Shown: positions 1 to 9,509, numbered from the stretch's first letter. The stretch: 64,000 nucleotides of DNA from Rhizobium sp. Leaf453 (GCF_001425605.1 NZ_LMRG01000007.1:100129-164128); one strand, 5' to 3'. Notes: generated by a model from the letters alone, not told the origin. Numbers and translations: made by a program.

Positions 1-1
1 T

Positions 2-535
2 GCGCCGGTGGAGGCCGCTGCCGCCGGCCGCCAGGTGTTTCTCACCGACTGGCGAGACCGCAACAAGACGTTCTTCTCGGCCCTGTCCGTCGAGCGCAAC
101 GTCATGTTCATGATCCTGACGCTGATCGTGCTGGTCGCGGCGCTCAACATCGTTTCCGGCCTGATCATGCTGGTGAAGGACAAGGGGCGCGATATCGCTA
201 TCCTGCGCACCATGGGCGCGACATCCGGGGCGATCATGCGCATCTTCTTCATGACGGGCGCGGCAATCGGCATTGTCGGAACGTTCGCCGGCGTGCTTCT
301 CGGCGTCGTCGTCTGTCTCAACATCGAATCCATCCGCCAGTTCTTCTCCTGGCTCTCCGGGGAGACGCTGTTCAATCCCGAACTCTACTTCCTCAGCCAG
401 CTGCCGGCCGACATGAACCCGGGCGAGACCATTTCCGTGGTCGCCATGGCCATCGGCCTTTCCTTCCTCGCCACGATCTTTCCGGCCTGGCGCGCTTCGC
501 GCCTCGATCCGGTTCAGGCTCTGCGCTACGAATAA
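2..535 (+). CDS. lolC: Lipoprotein-releasing ABC transporter permease LolC/LolE, C-terminal part
   Basis: The left window edge cuts this gene; the frame is open from base 2. The visible part has a transmembrane segment (VMFMILTLIVLVAALNIVSG), the cytoplasmic stretch with DIAILRTMGAT typical of FtsX/LolC/E permeases, then two more membrane segments and a C-terminal FPAWRASRLDPVQALRYE ending common to MacB/LolC-type permeases. The family works with LolD to release mature lipoproteins from the inner membrane to the periplasmic carrier. lolD starts 18 bases downstream on the same strand, which fits one transcription unit. LolC and LolE cannot be told apart from this fragment; many alphaproteobacteria have a single permease gene. 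Confidence 0.9.
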   Translation, partial: APVEAAAAGRQVFLTDWRDRNKTFFSALSVERNVMFMILTLIVLVAALNIVSGLIMLVKDKGRDIAILRTMGATSGAIMRIFFMTGAAIGIVGTFAGVLLGVVVCLNIESIRQFFSWLSGETLFNPELYFLSQLPADMNPGETISVVAMAIGLSFLATIFPAWRASRLDPVQALRYE

Positions 536-553
536 CCAAGGATTACCGACACG

Positions 554-1237
554 ATGAATGCGCGCGTGGCACTGCAGCTTACCGGCGTCGAACGGCATTA
601 CAGCCAGGGTGACGAAACCCTGACGATTCTGAAGGGTGCGAACTTTTCCCTTCACGGCGGCCAGACCGTCGCACTCGTGGCGCCGTCCGGCACCGGCAAG
701 TCGACACTGCTTCATCTTGCGGGCCTTTTGGAGCGCCCGGATGCTGGCGAGGTCCTGATCAACGGCCAGTCCTGCGGCGAACTCAGCGACCAGCAGCGCA
801 CCTCGATTCGCCGTAACGAGATCGGTTTCGTCTACCAGTTCCACCACCTGCTGCCGGAGTTCACGGCAATTGAAAACATCATGATGCCGCAGCTGATCGC
901 TGGTCTTGCTAAGGCCGAGGCGCGCGAACGGGCGGCCGCGCTGCTGGACTACATGAGGATCGGTCACCGCGCCGAGCATCGCCCGTCCGAACTGTCCGGC
1001 GGCGAGCAGCAGCGTGTCGCGATTGCCCGTGCCGTTGCCAATGCGCCCCTGGTTCTGCTGGCCGATGAACCGACCGGCAATCTCGACCCGGAAACCGCCG
1101 GCTACGTCTTCGAGGCGCTTGAGGCGCTGGTGCGCCAGTCCGGTCTTGCCGCGATGATCGCTACGCACAACTACGAGTTGGCCGCGCGCATGGACCGTCG
1201 CGTGACCATCGAGGACGGCAAGGTCGTCGAACTGTAG
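554..1237 (+). CDS. lolD: Lipoprotein-releasing ABC transporter ATP-binding protein LolD
   Basis: A 227-residue ABC ATPase. Walker A is APSGTGKST (residues 43-51), the signature LSGGE is at 147-151, Walker B ends in the catalytic Glu of LLADEP (E172), and the switch His is in ATHN (H205). Length and the DEPTGNLD motif fit the MacB/LolD branch. It directly follows the permease gene and should form the LolCDE complex that hydrolyses ATP at the inner membrane to extract lipoproteins. The first Walker A residue is Ala rather than the usual Gly, which should not affect nucleotide binding. Confidence 0.95.
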   Translation: MNARVALQLTGVERHYSQGDETLTILKGANFSLHGGQTVALVAPSGTGKSTLLHLAGLLERPDAGEVLINGQSCGELSDQQRTSIRRNEIGFVYQFHHLLPEFTAIENIMMPQLIAGLAKAEARERAAALLDYMRIGHRAEHRPSELSGGEQQRVAIARAVANAPLVLLADEPTGNLDPETAGYVFEALEALVRQSGLAAMIATHNYELAARMDRRVTIEDGKVVEL

Positions 1238-1255
1238 CCGTTTAAGCGGGGCCTG

Positions 1256-1834
1256 CTATTTCTGACAGGCTGTCTGTCCCACGTCGTCGTTCCAGTCCTT
1301 GAGGAAGATCAGCTTGCCGGTGACCGACACGGCTCGGCCATTGCTCTTTCCCTTGCCGGTGAGGACATTGAAATCGCATTCCGTCGTATTGTCCGGATCC
1401 AGCGTGTCGTACGACGTGTAGGTGTAGCCGGCGACGACAAAGTCGAAATTGCGATAGGCGACAGTCAGCTTCTGTTCCCAGCGATCGCGGCCAATCGCAT
1501 CATTGTGCGAGGTAATCAGGATCGAGCCGTTGGGTAGGGCAGTCACCGACGGTACCTGTCCCGCCATTTCCAGGTTGCCCCATATCTTGTTGGGTGCGAC
1601 CGTCTTCAGCACCAGCGCACCGGTGTCGCCGTTATTGAGATAGATGTAGACGGCGTTGTCCGCGTCGCTGTCGGCGCCGGGCGAGACCAGCATGGCGAGG
1701 TCCGCATTGCCGTCCTTGTCCCAGTCGCCCGTAGCAGCCGAGACGATGCGTTCCGGATCGATCGCGTCGGCCGCCGATACCACCTGCGCGCACAATCCAA
1801 ACAGCGCCGTCATGACGGCCATCGACATCTTCAT
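1256..1834 (-). CDS. Secreted protein with a VCBS/FG-GAP-like calcium loop
   Basis: A 192-residue protein with a clear signal peptide (MKMSMAVMTALFGLCAQVVSAADA). The mature part opens with DWDKDGNADLAMLV, a DxDxDGxxD loop as in FG-GAP/VCBS repeats and dockerin-like calcium sites, followed by a beta-rich stretch with 'AVYIYLNNGDTG'. It contains two cysteines near the C-terminal half (one in 'TECDF', one near the end), perhaps a disulfide. It is likely periplasmic. No enzymatic motif is visible and the function is unknown. It lies convergent to lolD, whose stop is 18 bases from its own. Confidence 0.75.
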   Translation of the reverse strand: MKMSMAVMTALFGLCAQVVSAADAIDPERIVSAATGDWDKDGNADLAMLVSPGADSDADNAVYIYLNNGDTGALVLKTVAPNKIWGNLEMAGQVPSVTALPNGSILITSHNDAIGRDRWEQKLTVAYRNFDFVVAGYTYTSYDTLDPDNTTECDFNVLTGKGKSNGRAVSVTGKLIFLKDWNDDVGQTACQK

Positions 1835-1972
1835 CCGTGATCTCCCTTTTGTGACGGCGGCAGACTAGTCGGCCGATTTACTGCCGTCCAGACGATTTAA
1901 CCGGCGGTAGGCGCGCGTTGGAATTTGTTTACCATCTGCCCAGCCACGCAACCGTCCGTTCGAATTTGCTGC

Positions 1973-2007
1973 TTGACGAGTGAACATAAATAGAACATTA
2001 AAGGAAC
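1973..2007 (+). promoter_or_regulatory. Tandem LexA (SOS) boxes over a promoter
   Basis: GAAC occurs at 1982, 1993 and 2004, exactly 11 bases apart, giving two overlapping copies of GAAC-N7-GAAC. This direct repeat (GTTC-N7-GTTC on the other strand) is the established LexA operator of alphaproteobacteria such as Rhizobium, Sinorhizobium and Agrobacterium. A -35-like TTGACG (1973-1978) lies just before, and an A/T-rich -10 region falls inside the boxes (about 1996-2002), so a bound repressor would cover the promoter of the small gene that starts at 2030. Confidence 0.75.
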
Positions 2008-2029
2008 ATAACGAAAAAGGAGCCCCGCA

Positions 2030-2116
2030 ATGACCGACTTTATTCGTGACCTCGCAGCTTTCACCTCCGTCGCAATGTTCATCGCCAGCTTTTCCATCAT
2101 CATGATGGGCATGTAA
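2030..2116 (+). CDS. 28-residue single-pass membrane peptide under LexA control
   Basis: A short gene with ATG at 2030 and TAA at 2114-2116, preceded by a good ribosome site (AAGGAG about 8 bases upstream). The peptide has a polar N-terminus (MTDFIRDLAAF) and then one hydrophobic helix (VAMFIASFSIIMMGM) reaching the C-terminus. It should sit in the inner membrane. Two overlapping SOS boxes lie 23-48 bases upstream. Size, topology and regulation resemble Caulobacter SidA, a 29-residue SOS-induced division inhibitor, and the TisB-type SOS peptides of enterobacteria. I see no clear sequence identity to either, so the role is an inference. Confidence 0.7.
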   Translation: MTDFIRDLAAFTSVAMFIASFSIIMMGM

Positions 2117-2281
2117 TTCGGCTCTTTCGCCGCCAGTCTTTCAGGGCTTTGGCAAGAGCGTGAAGCGGCCTGTGGACAATCCGACGCGCGGGTGAAAAAG
2201 CCACGCATCGCCAGATGAATTCTGGACATCGGTGGACGGAAAAAGGATATCCTCGGGCCTTCACGGGAATCGAGGTGTGCC

Positions 2282-5200
2282 ATGGCGGATGCGGTCAAAG
2301 ACAAGCAGCAGGAGAGCGGCGCACCGGGCGAGGTTTCCCCGCAATTTGTCCATCTGCGCGTCCATTCGGCCTTTTCACTTCTTGAAGGGGCCTTGCCGGT
2401 CAAGAAGATCATCGGCAAGGCGGTGGCGGACGGTCAGCCGGCGATCGGCATCGCCGACACCAACAATCTGTTCGCCGCGCTCGAATTTTCGCAGAAATGC
2501 ATGGACGACGGCCTGCAGCCGCTGATCGGCTGCCAGCTGTCGATCGACATGGGCGATGAGGGCGAGGGGGAGAAGCGTGGCCATGCGCAGCATCTGGCCA
2601 AGCTCCCGTCCATCGTCCTGATCGCCGCCACCGACGCCGGCTATGTGCGGCTTGTTGATATCGTCAGCCGAGCCTATCTCGGCGGCGAAGGCAACCAGTC
2701 TGTGCGCATCGCACTGTCTTGGCTGCAGGACGATGGAGCCGAAGGACTGATCGCGCTGACCGGCGCCTCCGGCGGCCCGATCGACATGCCGCTGAAGTCG
2801 GGACATCATGCGGTAGCGGAGGCGCGCCTGAAGTCACTCGCGGACGTGTTCGGCGACCGGCTTTATGTCGAGATCCAGCGTCACGGCAAATATGATCGCC
2901 GCCAGGAAAACCGGGTTGTCGATCTCGCATACAAGCTCGAATTGCCGATTGTCGCGACCAACGAACCGTTCTTCCCGTCGCCCGGCGAGTTCGAGGCCCA
3001 CGATGCCCTCATGGCGGTCGCCCACAACGCCATGGTCTCCGACGACAGCCGTTTCCGCCTGACACCGGATCACTACCTGAAAAGTCGCAAGGATATGGCG
3101 GTGCTGTTTGCCGACCTGCCCGAGGCGCTGGAAAACACGATCGAGATCGCCAAGCGCTGTTCCTTTGTGCTCAAGACACGCGGGCCGATCCTGCCGCGCT
3201 TTACCGGCGCCTCCGATGATCCCAAGGAAGCCGAGCGCGCCGAAGAAGTGGAACTTCGCCGCCAGGCTGTCGAAGGCCTGGAGCAGCGCATGAGCAAGCT
3301 CGGCCTGTCTGCTGGTTACACCGAGACCGATTATCGTGAACGGCTCGATTTCGAGCTGAGCGTCATCGAGAAGATGAAGTTCCCGGGCTACTTCCTGATC
3401 GTTGCCGACTTCATCAAATGGGCGAAGCTGCAGGATATTCCGGTCGGCCCAGGACGTGGTTCGGGTGCGGGCTCGCTGGTCGCCTATGCGCTCACCATCA
3501 CCGACGTCGATCCCTTGCGCTTCTCGCTGCTGTTCGAACGTTTCCTCAATCCGGATCGCGTTTCGATGCCCGACTTCGACATCGACTTCTGCCAGGACCG
3601 GCGCGAAGAAGTGATCCGCTATGTCCAGCGCAAATACGGGCGCGAGCAGGTGGCGCAGATCATCACCTTCGGATCGCTGCAGGCGCGCGCCGCTCTGCGC
3701 GACGTCGGCCGCGTGCTGGAAATGCCCTATGGCCAGGTCGACAAGATCTGCAAGCTTGTGCCGAACAACCCCGCCAATCCGACGCCGCTCTCCAAGGCGA
3801 TCGAGGAGGAGCCGCGCTTCCAGGAAGAGGTCGACAAGGAACCGGTGATCGGCCGGCTGCTCGATATCGCCCAGAAGATCGAAGGGCTTTATCGCCACGC
3901 CTCGACGCATGCCGCTGGTATCGTCATCGGCGACCGCCCGCTGTCGCAGCTGGTGCCGATGTATCGCGATCCGCGCTCGGACATGCCGGTCACCCAGTTC
4001 AACATGAAATGGGTCGAGCAGGCCGGGCTGGTGAAGTTCGACTTCCTCGGCCTGAAGACGCTGACGGTTCTGAAGGTTGCTGTCGATTTCATCCGCAAGC
4101 GCAATATCGAGGTCAATCTCGAAGCTCTGCCGCTCGACGACCAGAAGACCTACGAGATGCTCTCCAAGGGCGACACGGTCGGCGTGTTCCAGGTGGAAAG
4201 TGCCGGCATGCGCAAGGCGCTGATCGGCATGCGGCCCGACTGCATCGAGGACATCATCGCGCTTGTGGCGCTCTATCGCCCCGGCCCGATGGAAAACATC
4301 CCGGTCTACAACGCCCGCAAGCACGGCGAGGAAGAGATCGAATCGATCCATCCGAAGATCGATTATCTGCTCAAGGAAACGCAGGGCGTTATCGTCTATC
4401 AGGAACAGGTCATGCAGATCGCTCAGGTTCTGTCAGGCTATTCGCTCGGCGAAGCCGACCTTCTGCGCCGCGCCATGGGCAAGAAGATCAAGGAGGAAAT
4501 GGACAAGCAGCGCGCCCGTTTCGTCACCGGTGCGGTCGATAATGGCGTATCGAAGCCGCAATCCGATCTGATCTTCGATCTGCTTGCGAAGTTCGCCAAT
4601 TACGGATTCAACAAGAGCCACGCGGCCGCCTATGCGATCGTCTCCTACCAGACGGCCTATCTGAAGGCGCATTTCCCTGTCGAGTTCCTGGCGGCGTCGA
4701 TGACGCTCGATATGTCGAACACGGACAAGATCAACGACTTCCGCCAGGATGCGATGCGGCTCGGTATCGCCATCATCCCGCCGTCTGTACAGACCTCGTT
4801 CCGTCGCTTCGAGACAGGCGAAAACCGGATCTACTATTCGCTCGCCGCCATCAAGGGCGTGGGCGAAGCGGCGGTCGATCACATCGTCGCCGTGCGCGGT
4901 GACGAGCCGTTTACCGATCTCGAGGATTTTTGCCTCCGGATCGATCCGAAGCTGCTCAACCGCCGCGTCTTCGAAAGCCTGATCTGCGCCGGCGCCTTCG
5001 ATTGTTTCGGGCTGGATCGTGCCGAACTGGTCGGCGGTCTCGATCGCATTCTCGGCTTTGCCCAGATCGCCCAGGCCAACAAGGTCAGCGGCCAAAGCGA
5101 CATGTTCGGGGCAGGGGCTGCGACAGGTCCGGAGAAGATCAGCCTGCCGCCCTATTCACCCTGGCTGGCATCCGAAAAGCTGCACCGTGAATTCCAGGTC

Positions 5201-5788
5201 CTCGGCTTCTATCTCTCGGCCCATCCGCTCGATACCTATAACGAGCTGCTGAACAAGATCCGGGTCCAGACCTTCGGTGATTTTGCCGCATCAGTGAAGA
5301 AGGGCGCGACCGCCGGGCGCCTTGCCGGCACGGTGACCTCGAAGCAGGAGCGCAAGACCCGTACCGGCAACAAGATGGGCATTATCGCTTTTTCCGATTC
5401 CTCCGGCCAGTTCGAAGCCGTGCTGTTTTCGGAGGCCTTGAACCAGTATCGCGACCTGCTGGAGCCCGGCAAATCGCTGGTGATGACCGTGCAGGCGGAA
5501 GAGCGGCCGGAAGGCATCGGCCTGCGTATCCAGACGCTGCAATCGCTGGAGGAGCGGTCTCTACAGATGCAGAAGGCGCTGCGGGTCTACGTGCGCGACA
5601 GCGGCCCGTTGCGCTCGGTCGCCACGCATCTGAACACGCGCGGGGATGGCCTGGTGTCCTTTATCGTCATTAAGGACAACGGCCAGCGCGAGATCGAGGT
5701 CGAGCTAAACGAGAAATACCGCATCTCACCAGAAATCGCCGCCGCGCTGAGGACCGCGCCGGGTGTAATCGACGTCGAACTGGTTTGA
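2282..5788 (+). CDS. dnaE: DNA polymerase III alpha subunit
   Basis: A 1168-residue replicative polymerase, close to the usual 1160. The PHP domain opens at VHLRVHSAFSLLEG (about residues 23-36). The polymerase core holds PDFDIDF with catalytic D431 and D433. Helix-hairpin-helix elements follow, then a clamp-binding peptide QSDMF (938-942) and a C-terminal OB fold (AGTVTSKQERKTRTGNKMG). It synthesises DNA in the holoenzyme with the beta clamp. The ATG at 2282 is the only start before the conserved PHP motif with a sensible distance. It follows the LexA-controlled small gene by 165 bases, so part of its transcription could come from that promoter. Confidence 0.98.
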   Translation: MADAVKDKQQESGAPGEVSPQFVHLRVHSAFSLLEGALPVKKIIGKAVADGQPAIGIADTNNLFAALEFSQKCMDDGLQPLIGCQLSIDMGDEGEGEKRGHAQHLAKLPSIVLIAATDAGYVRLVDIVSRAYLGGEGNQSVRIALSWLQDDGAEGLIALTGASGGPIDMPLKSGHHAVAEARLKSLADVFGDRLYVEIQRHGKYDRRQENRVVDLAYKLELPIVATNEPFFPSPGEFEAHDALMAVAHNAMVSDDSRFRLTPDHYLKSRKDMAVLFADLPEALENTIEIAKRCSFVLKTRGPILPRFTGASDDPKEAERAEEVELRRQAVEGLEQRMSKLGLSAGYTETDYRERLDFELSVIEKMKFPGYFLIVADFIKWAKLQDIPVGPGRGSGAGSLVAYALTITDVDPLRFSLLFERFLNPDRVSMPDFDIDFCQDRREEVIRYVQRKYGREQVAQIITFGSLQARAALRDVGRVLEMPYGQVDKICKLVPNNPANPTPLSKAIEEEPRFQEEVDKEPVIGRLLDIAQKIEGLYRHASTHAAGIVIGDRPLSQLVPMYRDPRSDMPVTQFNMKWVEQAGLVKFDFLGLKTLTVLKVAVDFIRKRNIEVNLEALPLDDQKTYEMLSKGDTVGVFQVESAGMRKALIGMRPDCIEDIIALVALYRPGPMENIPVYNARKHGEEEIESIHPKIDYLLKETQGVIVYQEQVMQIAQVLSGYSLGEADLLRRAMGKKIKEEMDKQRARFVTGAVDNGVSKPQSDLIFDLLAKFANYGFNKSHAAAYAIVSYQTAYLKAHFPVEFLAASMTLDMSNTDKINDFRQDAMRLGIAIIPPSVQTSFRRFETGENRIYYSLAAIKGVGEAAVDHIVAVRGDEPFTDLEDFCLRIDPKLLNRRVFESLICAGAFDCFGLDRAELVGGLDRILGFAQIAQANKVSGQSDMFGAGAATGPEKISLPPYSPWLASEKLHREFQVLGFYLSAHPLDTYNELLNKIRVQTFGDFAASVKKGATAGRLAGTVTSKQERKTRTGNKMGIIAFSDSSGQFEAVLFSEALNQYRDLLEPGKSLVMTVQAEERPEGIGLRIQTLQSLEERSLQMQKALRVYVRDSGPLRSVATHLNTRGDGLVSFIVIKDNGQREIEVELNEKYRISPEIAAALRTAPGVIDVELV

Positions 5789-5806
5789 CCGCGATCGTCG
5801 ATGGTC

Positions 5807-7039
5807 TCAGGATTTCGGACCCGCGTGGGTGATCGTCACGAAATCGGTGCCATCGCCGGTTTCTGGGCCGAGACCCATGTCGGTAATGGTGAGAGACGAG
5901 CCTTCTGAGAGAAGGCTTTCGATGCGCTGGCGGACATCGTCGGGAATGTGGATGCGTGCGAGCGTGCGCTGCGTGACGTCGAACGCCATTGCATCCTCTT
6001 CGAGCGTAATGCCGAGCCGCTTCTTCATCGGGCCGGGCAGGCGGTTGTCGAGCGCCATGCCGAACCATTCACCCTTGCCGGTTGCTGCATCGACATTCTG
6101 GAATTGCAGGAAATGTGTTCCCAGCGCGTTTTCCGGCTTGTCGATGATGACGGATGTCCCGAACAAGGGTTGGAAGTCTTGACGGACGAGCAGCTGGCCA
6201 TTCGGCGGCTTGCCCTTGCCGGCCTTGAGGTAGAGCGCTTCAACGAAAGCCGGCGTGACCTTGCCGTCCACGGTCAGTTTCTCCGCCGTCTGAAAGGCCC
6301 TGACGGCCTCCATCGTCTGCGCGCCGGCATAGCCGTCGGCCACGCCTGCCGCATAACCAAGCTGGTTGAGTATTTGCTGGATATCCATGGTCACCTCACG
6401 CTGCCCGCGATGGGTGATCAGGATCCGGATCGGTGGCTTCTGCTCGATTTCGACGGCTGCGGTCTTGGTCGGTTCGGTTTCGTTGGTCGCCACCTCAACG
6501 GTTTGCGAATGGATCTGGGAGACGCTCGGCCGCAAGGTCGCGTCCGAGAGCAGGGCGGGTTCTTCGACTTTCGGCTGGAAAAGGAAGGGGTCTGAAATCA
6601 TCACCGGCGTCACCTGCCGGTCCGAGATCACCACATGCAGCCCGCGTCCGGTCATCTTGAACAGTTGTTTCGCGAACGCGTCGGGCATGCGCACGCAGCC
6701 GTGTGATGCCGGATAGCTCGGCACGTGGTTGGAGGCGTGTAGCGCGATCCCGGACCAGGTCAGCCGCTGCATGAAAGGCATCGGCGCGTTCGAATAGATG
6801 TTCGACTTGTGGAAGCGGCGCTTTTCGAGAATGGAAAAGATGCCCGTCGGCGTCGAATGACCCGCCTTTCCCGTCGAGACGTTCGAGGTCGCTATCACCG
6901 TATTGCCATCATAGACGACGAGCGATTGCTGGTCCTTGGATACGATGATCTGCAGGGGCGCCTGGTCGCTGGCCGCAAGCGCAGTGCTTGCGTGGAGGGC
7001 GAGGGAAAGGCCGATACCGAAAGCGAAGCGCAAAACCAT
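5807..7039 (-). CDS. L,D-transpeptidase (YkuD) with peptidoglycan-binding domain
   Basis: Starting at ATG 7039 gives 410 residues with a proper signal peptide (MVLRFAFGIGLSLALHASTALA); a start further upstream would bury it. The YkuD domain carries the catalytic signature HASNHVPSYPASHGCVRM, with the nucleophile Cys in SHGCVR. After a variable linker comes a PG_binding_1-type motif (QQILNQLGYAAGVADGYAGA, then AVRAFQ). These periplasmic enzymes make 3-3 crosslinks in peptidoglycan or attach proteins to it, and are numerous in Rhizobiaceae, where polar growth uses LD-crosslinks. It is convergent with dnaE, 18 bases away. Confidence 0.9.
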   Translation of the reverse strand: MVLRFAFGIGLSLALHASTALAASDQAPLQIIVSKDQQSLVVYDGNTVIATSNVSTGKAGHSTPTGIFSILEKRRFHKSNIYSNAPMPFMQRLTWSGIALHASNHVPSYPASHGCVRMPDAFAKQLFKMTGRGLHVVISDRQVTPVMISDPFLFQPKVEEPALLSDATLRPSVSQIHSQTVEVATNETEPTKTAAVEIEQKPPIRILITHRGQREVTMDIQQILNQLGYAAGVADGYAGAQTMEAVRAFQTAEKLTVDGKVTPAFVEALYLKAGKGKPPNGQLLVRQDFQPLFGTSVIIDKPENALGTHFLQFQNVDAATGKGEWFGMALDNRLPGPMKKRLGITLEEDAMAFDVTQRTLARIHIPDDVRQRIESLLSEGSSLTITDMGLGPETGDGTDFVTITHAGPKS

Positions 7040-7159
7040 GGGAATATCCGGACGCAAAACATAAAACGGAAATTGAAGTCGAGGGTAAACTGTGAGTTTT
7101 AACGAAGCTTTGCTGTTCCGGCGGGAACACAAGAACGTGAAGCAAGCTCGTGAAGTCGG

Positions 7160-8449
7160 CTACTTTCGCCGGCCCTTGCCGAACGTGTAGCCAGTCTCGA
7201 CCGTCGCCTTGCCGAATTTGTCGCGCAGTGTGTTGATCGCGGCTTCGGCGGCGGCGCGACGGGTTGCCTGGGCGTCGACCAGGTCGGGCGGGTCGGCGAG
7301 GTCGGGATCGGAGAGGTCGGAGACACCGATGCCGATCAGACGGAATTTCGTGCCGTCGGTTTCCTTGTCGAGAAGCTGCATGCCGGTGCGGAAGATGCGG
7401 TCGGCAAGACGCGTCGGGCTGTCGAGCTTGCGGTTGCGCGTCCGGGTCTTGAAATCGGCGGTCTTCAGCTTCAGGACGACCGTCTGCCCGGCGATATCGG
7501 CCTTGCGCAGGCGGTGCGCCACCTGCTCGCTCAGACGGCGCAAATGGGTGACCAGATCGTCATAGTCGCAGAGGTCGTCGTTGAAGGTCGTTTCGGAGGA
7601 GACGCTTTTCGCTTCGCCATTGATCTCCACCGCGCGTTCATCCTGTCCGCGTGACAGGCGATAGAGGCGCTGTCCCATCGTGCCATAGCGCTTCATCAGA
7701 TCGGTTTCCTCCATCATCTGGAGTTGGCCTATGGTGCGGATGCCATCGCGCTCCAGCGTCGCGGCAAAGGCCTTGCCGACGCCCCAGATCAGCGTCACCG
7801 GCCGCTCCTTCAGAAAGTCCCGTGCCTCGGCTTCTCCGATGACCGAAAAACCACGCGGCTTCTGGAGGTCGGAGGCGACCTTGGCGAGGAACTTGCAATA
7901 GGAGAGACCGACCGACACGGTGATGCCGATCTCCTGTTCGACGCGGCGGGCGAATTTCGCCAGCGTCCGGGCAGGCGGGTCATGATGCAGGCGTTCCGTG
8001 CCTTTCAACTCCAGAAAGGCCTCGTCGATCGACAGGGGCTGCACCAGCGGTGTCAGTTCCTGCATCAGGGCGCGAACCTGGCGGCCGACGCGCACATATT
8101 TCTCCATGTCCGGCTTGATGACGACGGCCTGTGGGCAGGCTTCCAGCGCCTTGAACATCGGCATGGCCGAGCGCACACCGTGGATGCGGGCAATGTAGCA
8201 GGCGGTGGAGACGACCCCGCGCTTGCCGCCGCCGATGATCACCGGCTTGTCGGCGAGTTCCGGATTGTCGCGTTTTTCCACCGAGGCATAGAAGGCGTCG
8301 CAATCGATATGGGCAAGCGTGAGCTGATAGAGTTCGTCGTGATAGAGCAGGCGGGGGCTGCCGCAGGCGCGGCAACGACGGATAGCGGCCGGCTGCCCCT
8401 TCAGGCAATCCCTGCAAAAGCCCGGATAGTGCTGCGCGTCTGTCTGCAT
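7160..8449 (-). CDS. dinB: DNA polymerase IV (Y-family) with N-terminal Cys4 motif
   Basis: A 429-residue translesion polymerase. The palm carries [13 protein letters not shown] and SIDEAFLEL, which hold the metal-binding acidic residues, followed by thumb helix-hairpin-helix ([13 protein letters not shown]) and little-finger domains. Before the catalytic core sits an extra segment with CRDC...CRAC, a probable zinc ribbon that enterobacterial DinB lacks and that I associate with rhizobial forms. ATG 8449 is preferred; an in-frame TTG at 8461 is possible. No exact GAAC-N7-GAAC box was found upstream, so SOS control is not obvious here. Confidence 0.93.
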   Translation of the reverse strand: MQTDAQHYPGFCRDCLKGQPAAIRRCRACGSPRLLYHDELYQLTLAHIDCDAFYASVEKRDNPELADKPVIIGGGKRGVVSTACYIARIHGVRSAMPMFKALEACPQAVVIKPDMEKYVRVGRQVRALMQELTPLVQPLSIDEAFLELKGTERLHHDPPARTLAKFARRVEQEIGITVSVGLSYCKFLAKVASDLQKPRGFSVIGEAEARDFLKERPVTLIWGVGKAFAATLERDGIRTIGQLQMMEETDLMKRYGTMGQRLYRLSRGQDERAVEINGEAKSVSSETTFNDDLCDYDDLVTHLRRLSEQVAHRLRKADIAGQTVVLKLKTADFKTRTRNRKLDSPTRLADRIFRTGMQLLDKETDGTKFRLIGIGVSDLSDPDLADPPDLVDAQATRRAAAEAAINTLRDKFGKATVETGYTFGKGRRK

Positions 8450-8592
8450 CGCCTGGAACAAAAGTTGAACATAGGCACGTTACGCCCTAACATGCCGAGT
8501 CTCAAGGCGTGCGATCGTCAATCTCGCGCGCTGTCCCGGGAAAGGTGCGCTTGAACGACATTTACACTCATCGATCAGTTGAAAGGGGCGCG

Positions 8593-9234
8593 TCAGCGAA
8601 AAAGATGCTCGCGGATGATCTCGGCGGTCTGCGTCCAGCCATTTGCCGACATGATGCCGTCACCGGGATGCGGCGCCATCGCGCGAAACTCCGCATTCGC
8701 CATCAGGTTGATCAGCAGGCAATCCGGTGCGCAGGCTTGCACCGATTGCAGATTGCGCAGGATATCGTCGATAAAGACCAGCGGCACGTCCCGTGCATCG
8801 TGCAGGCGCTGAATGATCGGTCCCTTCGGCTCTTCGCTCGCCAGCAGCGGATAATGAAGCCCGTAGCGGTCGAGAAGGGTCCGCCGCGTACCGGCATGGC
8901 GTGGCGCCATCGCTGTGAGAAAGACAATATCAGCATCGTTGGCGAGATCGGCGAGCGTTTCGACCACACGATCGGCCGGTGTTTGCCACCGATCCTGCAA
9001 TGCAAAGAATTCCTCCAGAAACGCGCTGGTCCGGACGTCGCTGACCGGTTCGCCGCTGTCGATGGCGACGATATTCCCATGCAGCTTGAAAGAGCGGGGC
9101 AGGAGATCGTGGCCGGACGAATTGAGGAAGTTGCGCAGCGGTGTGAGGAATTCGAGCACCACTTCATCGATGTCGCAGACGATCAGAGGGCGTTCAGACA
9201 GGCATATATGGCCGAAGTCGAGCATCTCGCCCAC
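8593..9234 (-). CDS. HAD-superfamily hydrolase
   Basis: A 213-residue protein with all four HAD motifs: motif I CDIDEVV (nucleophile and acid Asp), motif II with the Thr of FLTAM, motif III Lys in EEPKG, and motif IV FIDDIL. It should be a magnesium-dependent phosphatase of unknown substrate. The GTG start lies 2 bases beyond the stop of the DUF3572 gene, with GGAGA inside that gene as ribosome site, so the two are probably translated together. Substrate class cannot be deduced. Confidence 0.85.
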   Translation of the reverse strand: MGEMLDFGHICLSERPLIVCDIDEVVLEFLTPLRNFLNSSGHDLLPRSFKLHGNIVAIDSGEPVSDVRTSAFLEEFFALQDRWQTPADRVVETLADLANDADIVFLTAMAPRHAGTRRTLLDRYGLHYPLLASEEPKGPIIQRLHDARDVPLVFIDDILRNLQSVQACAPDCLLINLMANAEFRAMAPHPGDGIMSANGWTQTAEIIREHLFR

Positions 9235-9236
9235 GC

Positions 9237-9509
9237 TCAGAAGTCTCCGGGATTGTCTGGACCCGACAGCACCATATGCGCCCGCACAACCGCTTCTGGC
9301 TTCGTTCCCGTCGCTTCGCAGAAGGCAAGCAATGTCGGTTCATGGCCCATCAGGAAATCGACGACACCGGCGAGAAAACCCGGATCGGCAGCAGCGTTTC
9401 GCAGAGATGAGGGATCGGTGCCGGTGAGCGCCAGAAAACGTCCAATCAGTTCCGGTTCGTTGGCCAGCCAGGCGAGAATGGAAATGGCGGTTTCTTCGGC
9501 CTGGGTCAC
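9237..9509 (-). CDS. DUF3572 family protein
   Basis: A 90-residue, mostly helical, acidic protein (AEETAISILAWLANEPELI..., DPGFLAGVVDFLMGHEPTLLAFCE) matching the small DUF3572 family found in Rhizobiales. The start is GTG with AAGGA about 10 bases upstream. It is the first gene of a two-gene unit with the HAD hydrolase and diverges from divK. No function is established. Confidence 0.8.
   Translation of the reverse strand: MTQAEETAISILAWLANEPELIGRFLALTGTDPSSLRNAAADPGFLAGVVDFLMGHEPTLLAFCEATGTKPEAVVRAHMVLSGPDNPGDF

Noticed and set aside
2834..4351. 505-codon open frame antisense to dnaE
   Set aside because: High-GC third-position bias opens long frames opposite real genes. The dnaE strand carries all polymerase motifs; the antisense product shows no known domain.
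8464..8480. Possible LexA box upstream of dinB (GAAC at 8467)
   Set aside because: The expected second GAAC after seven bases reads CGTT instead. One half-site is not enough.
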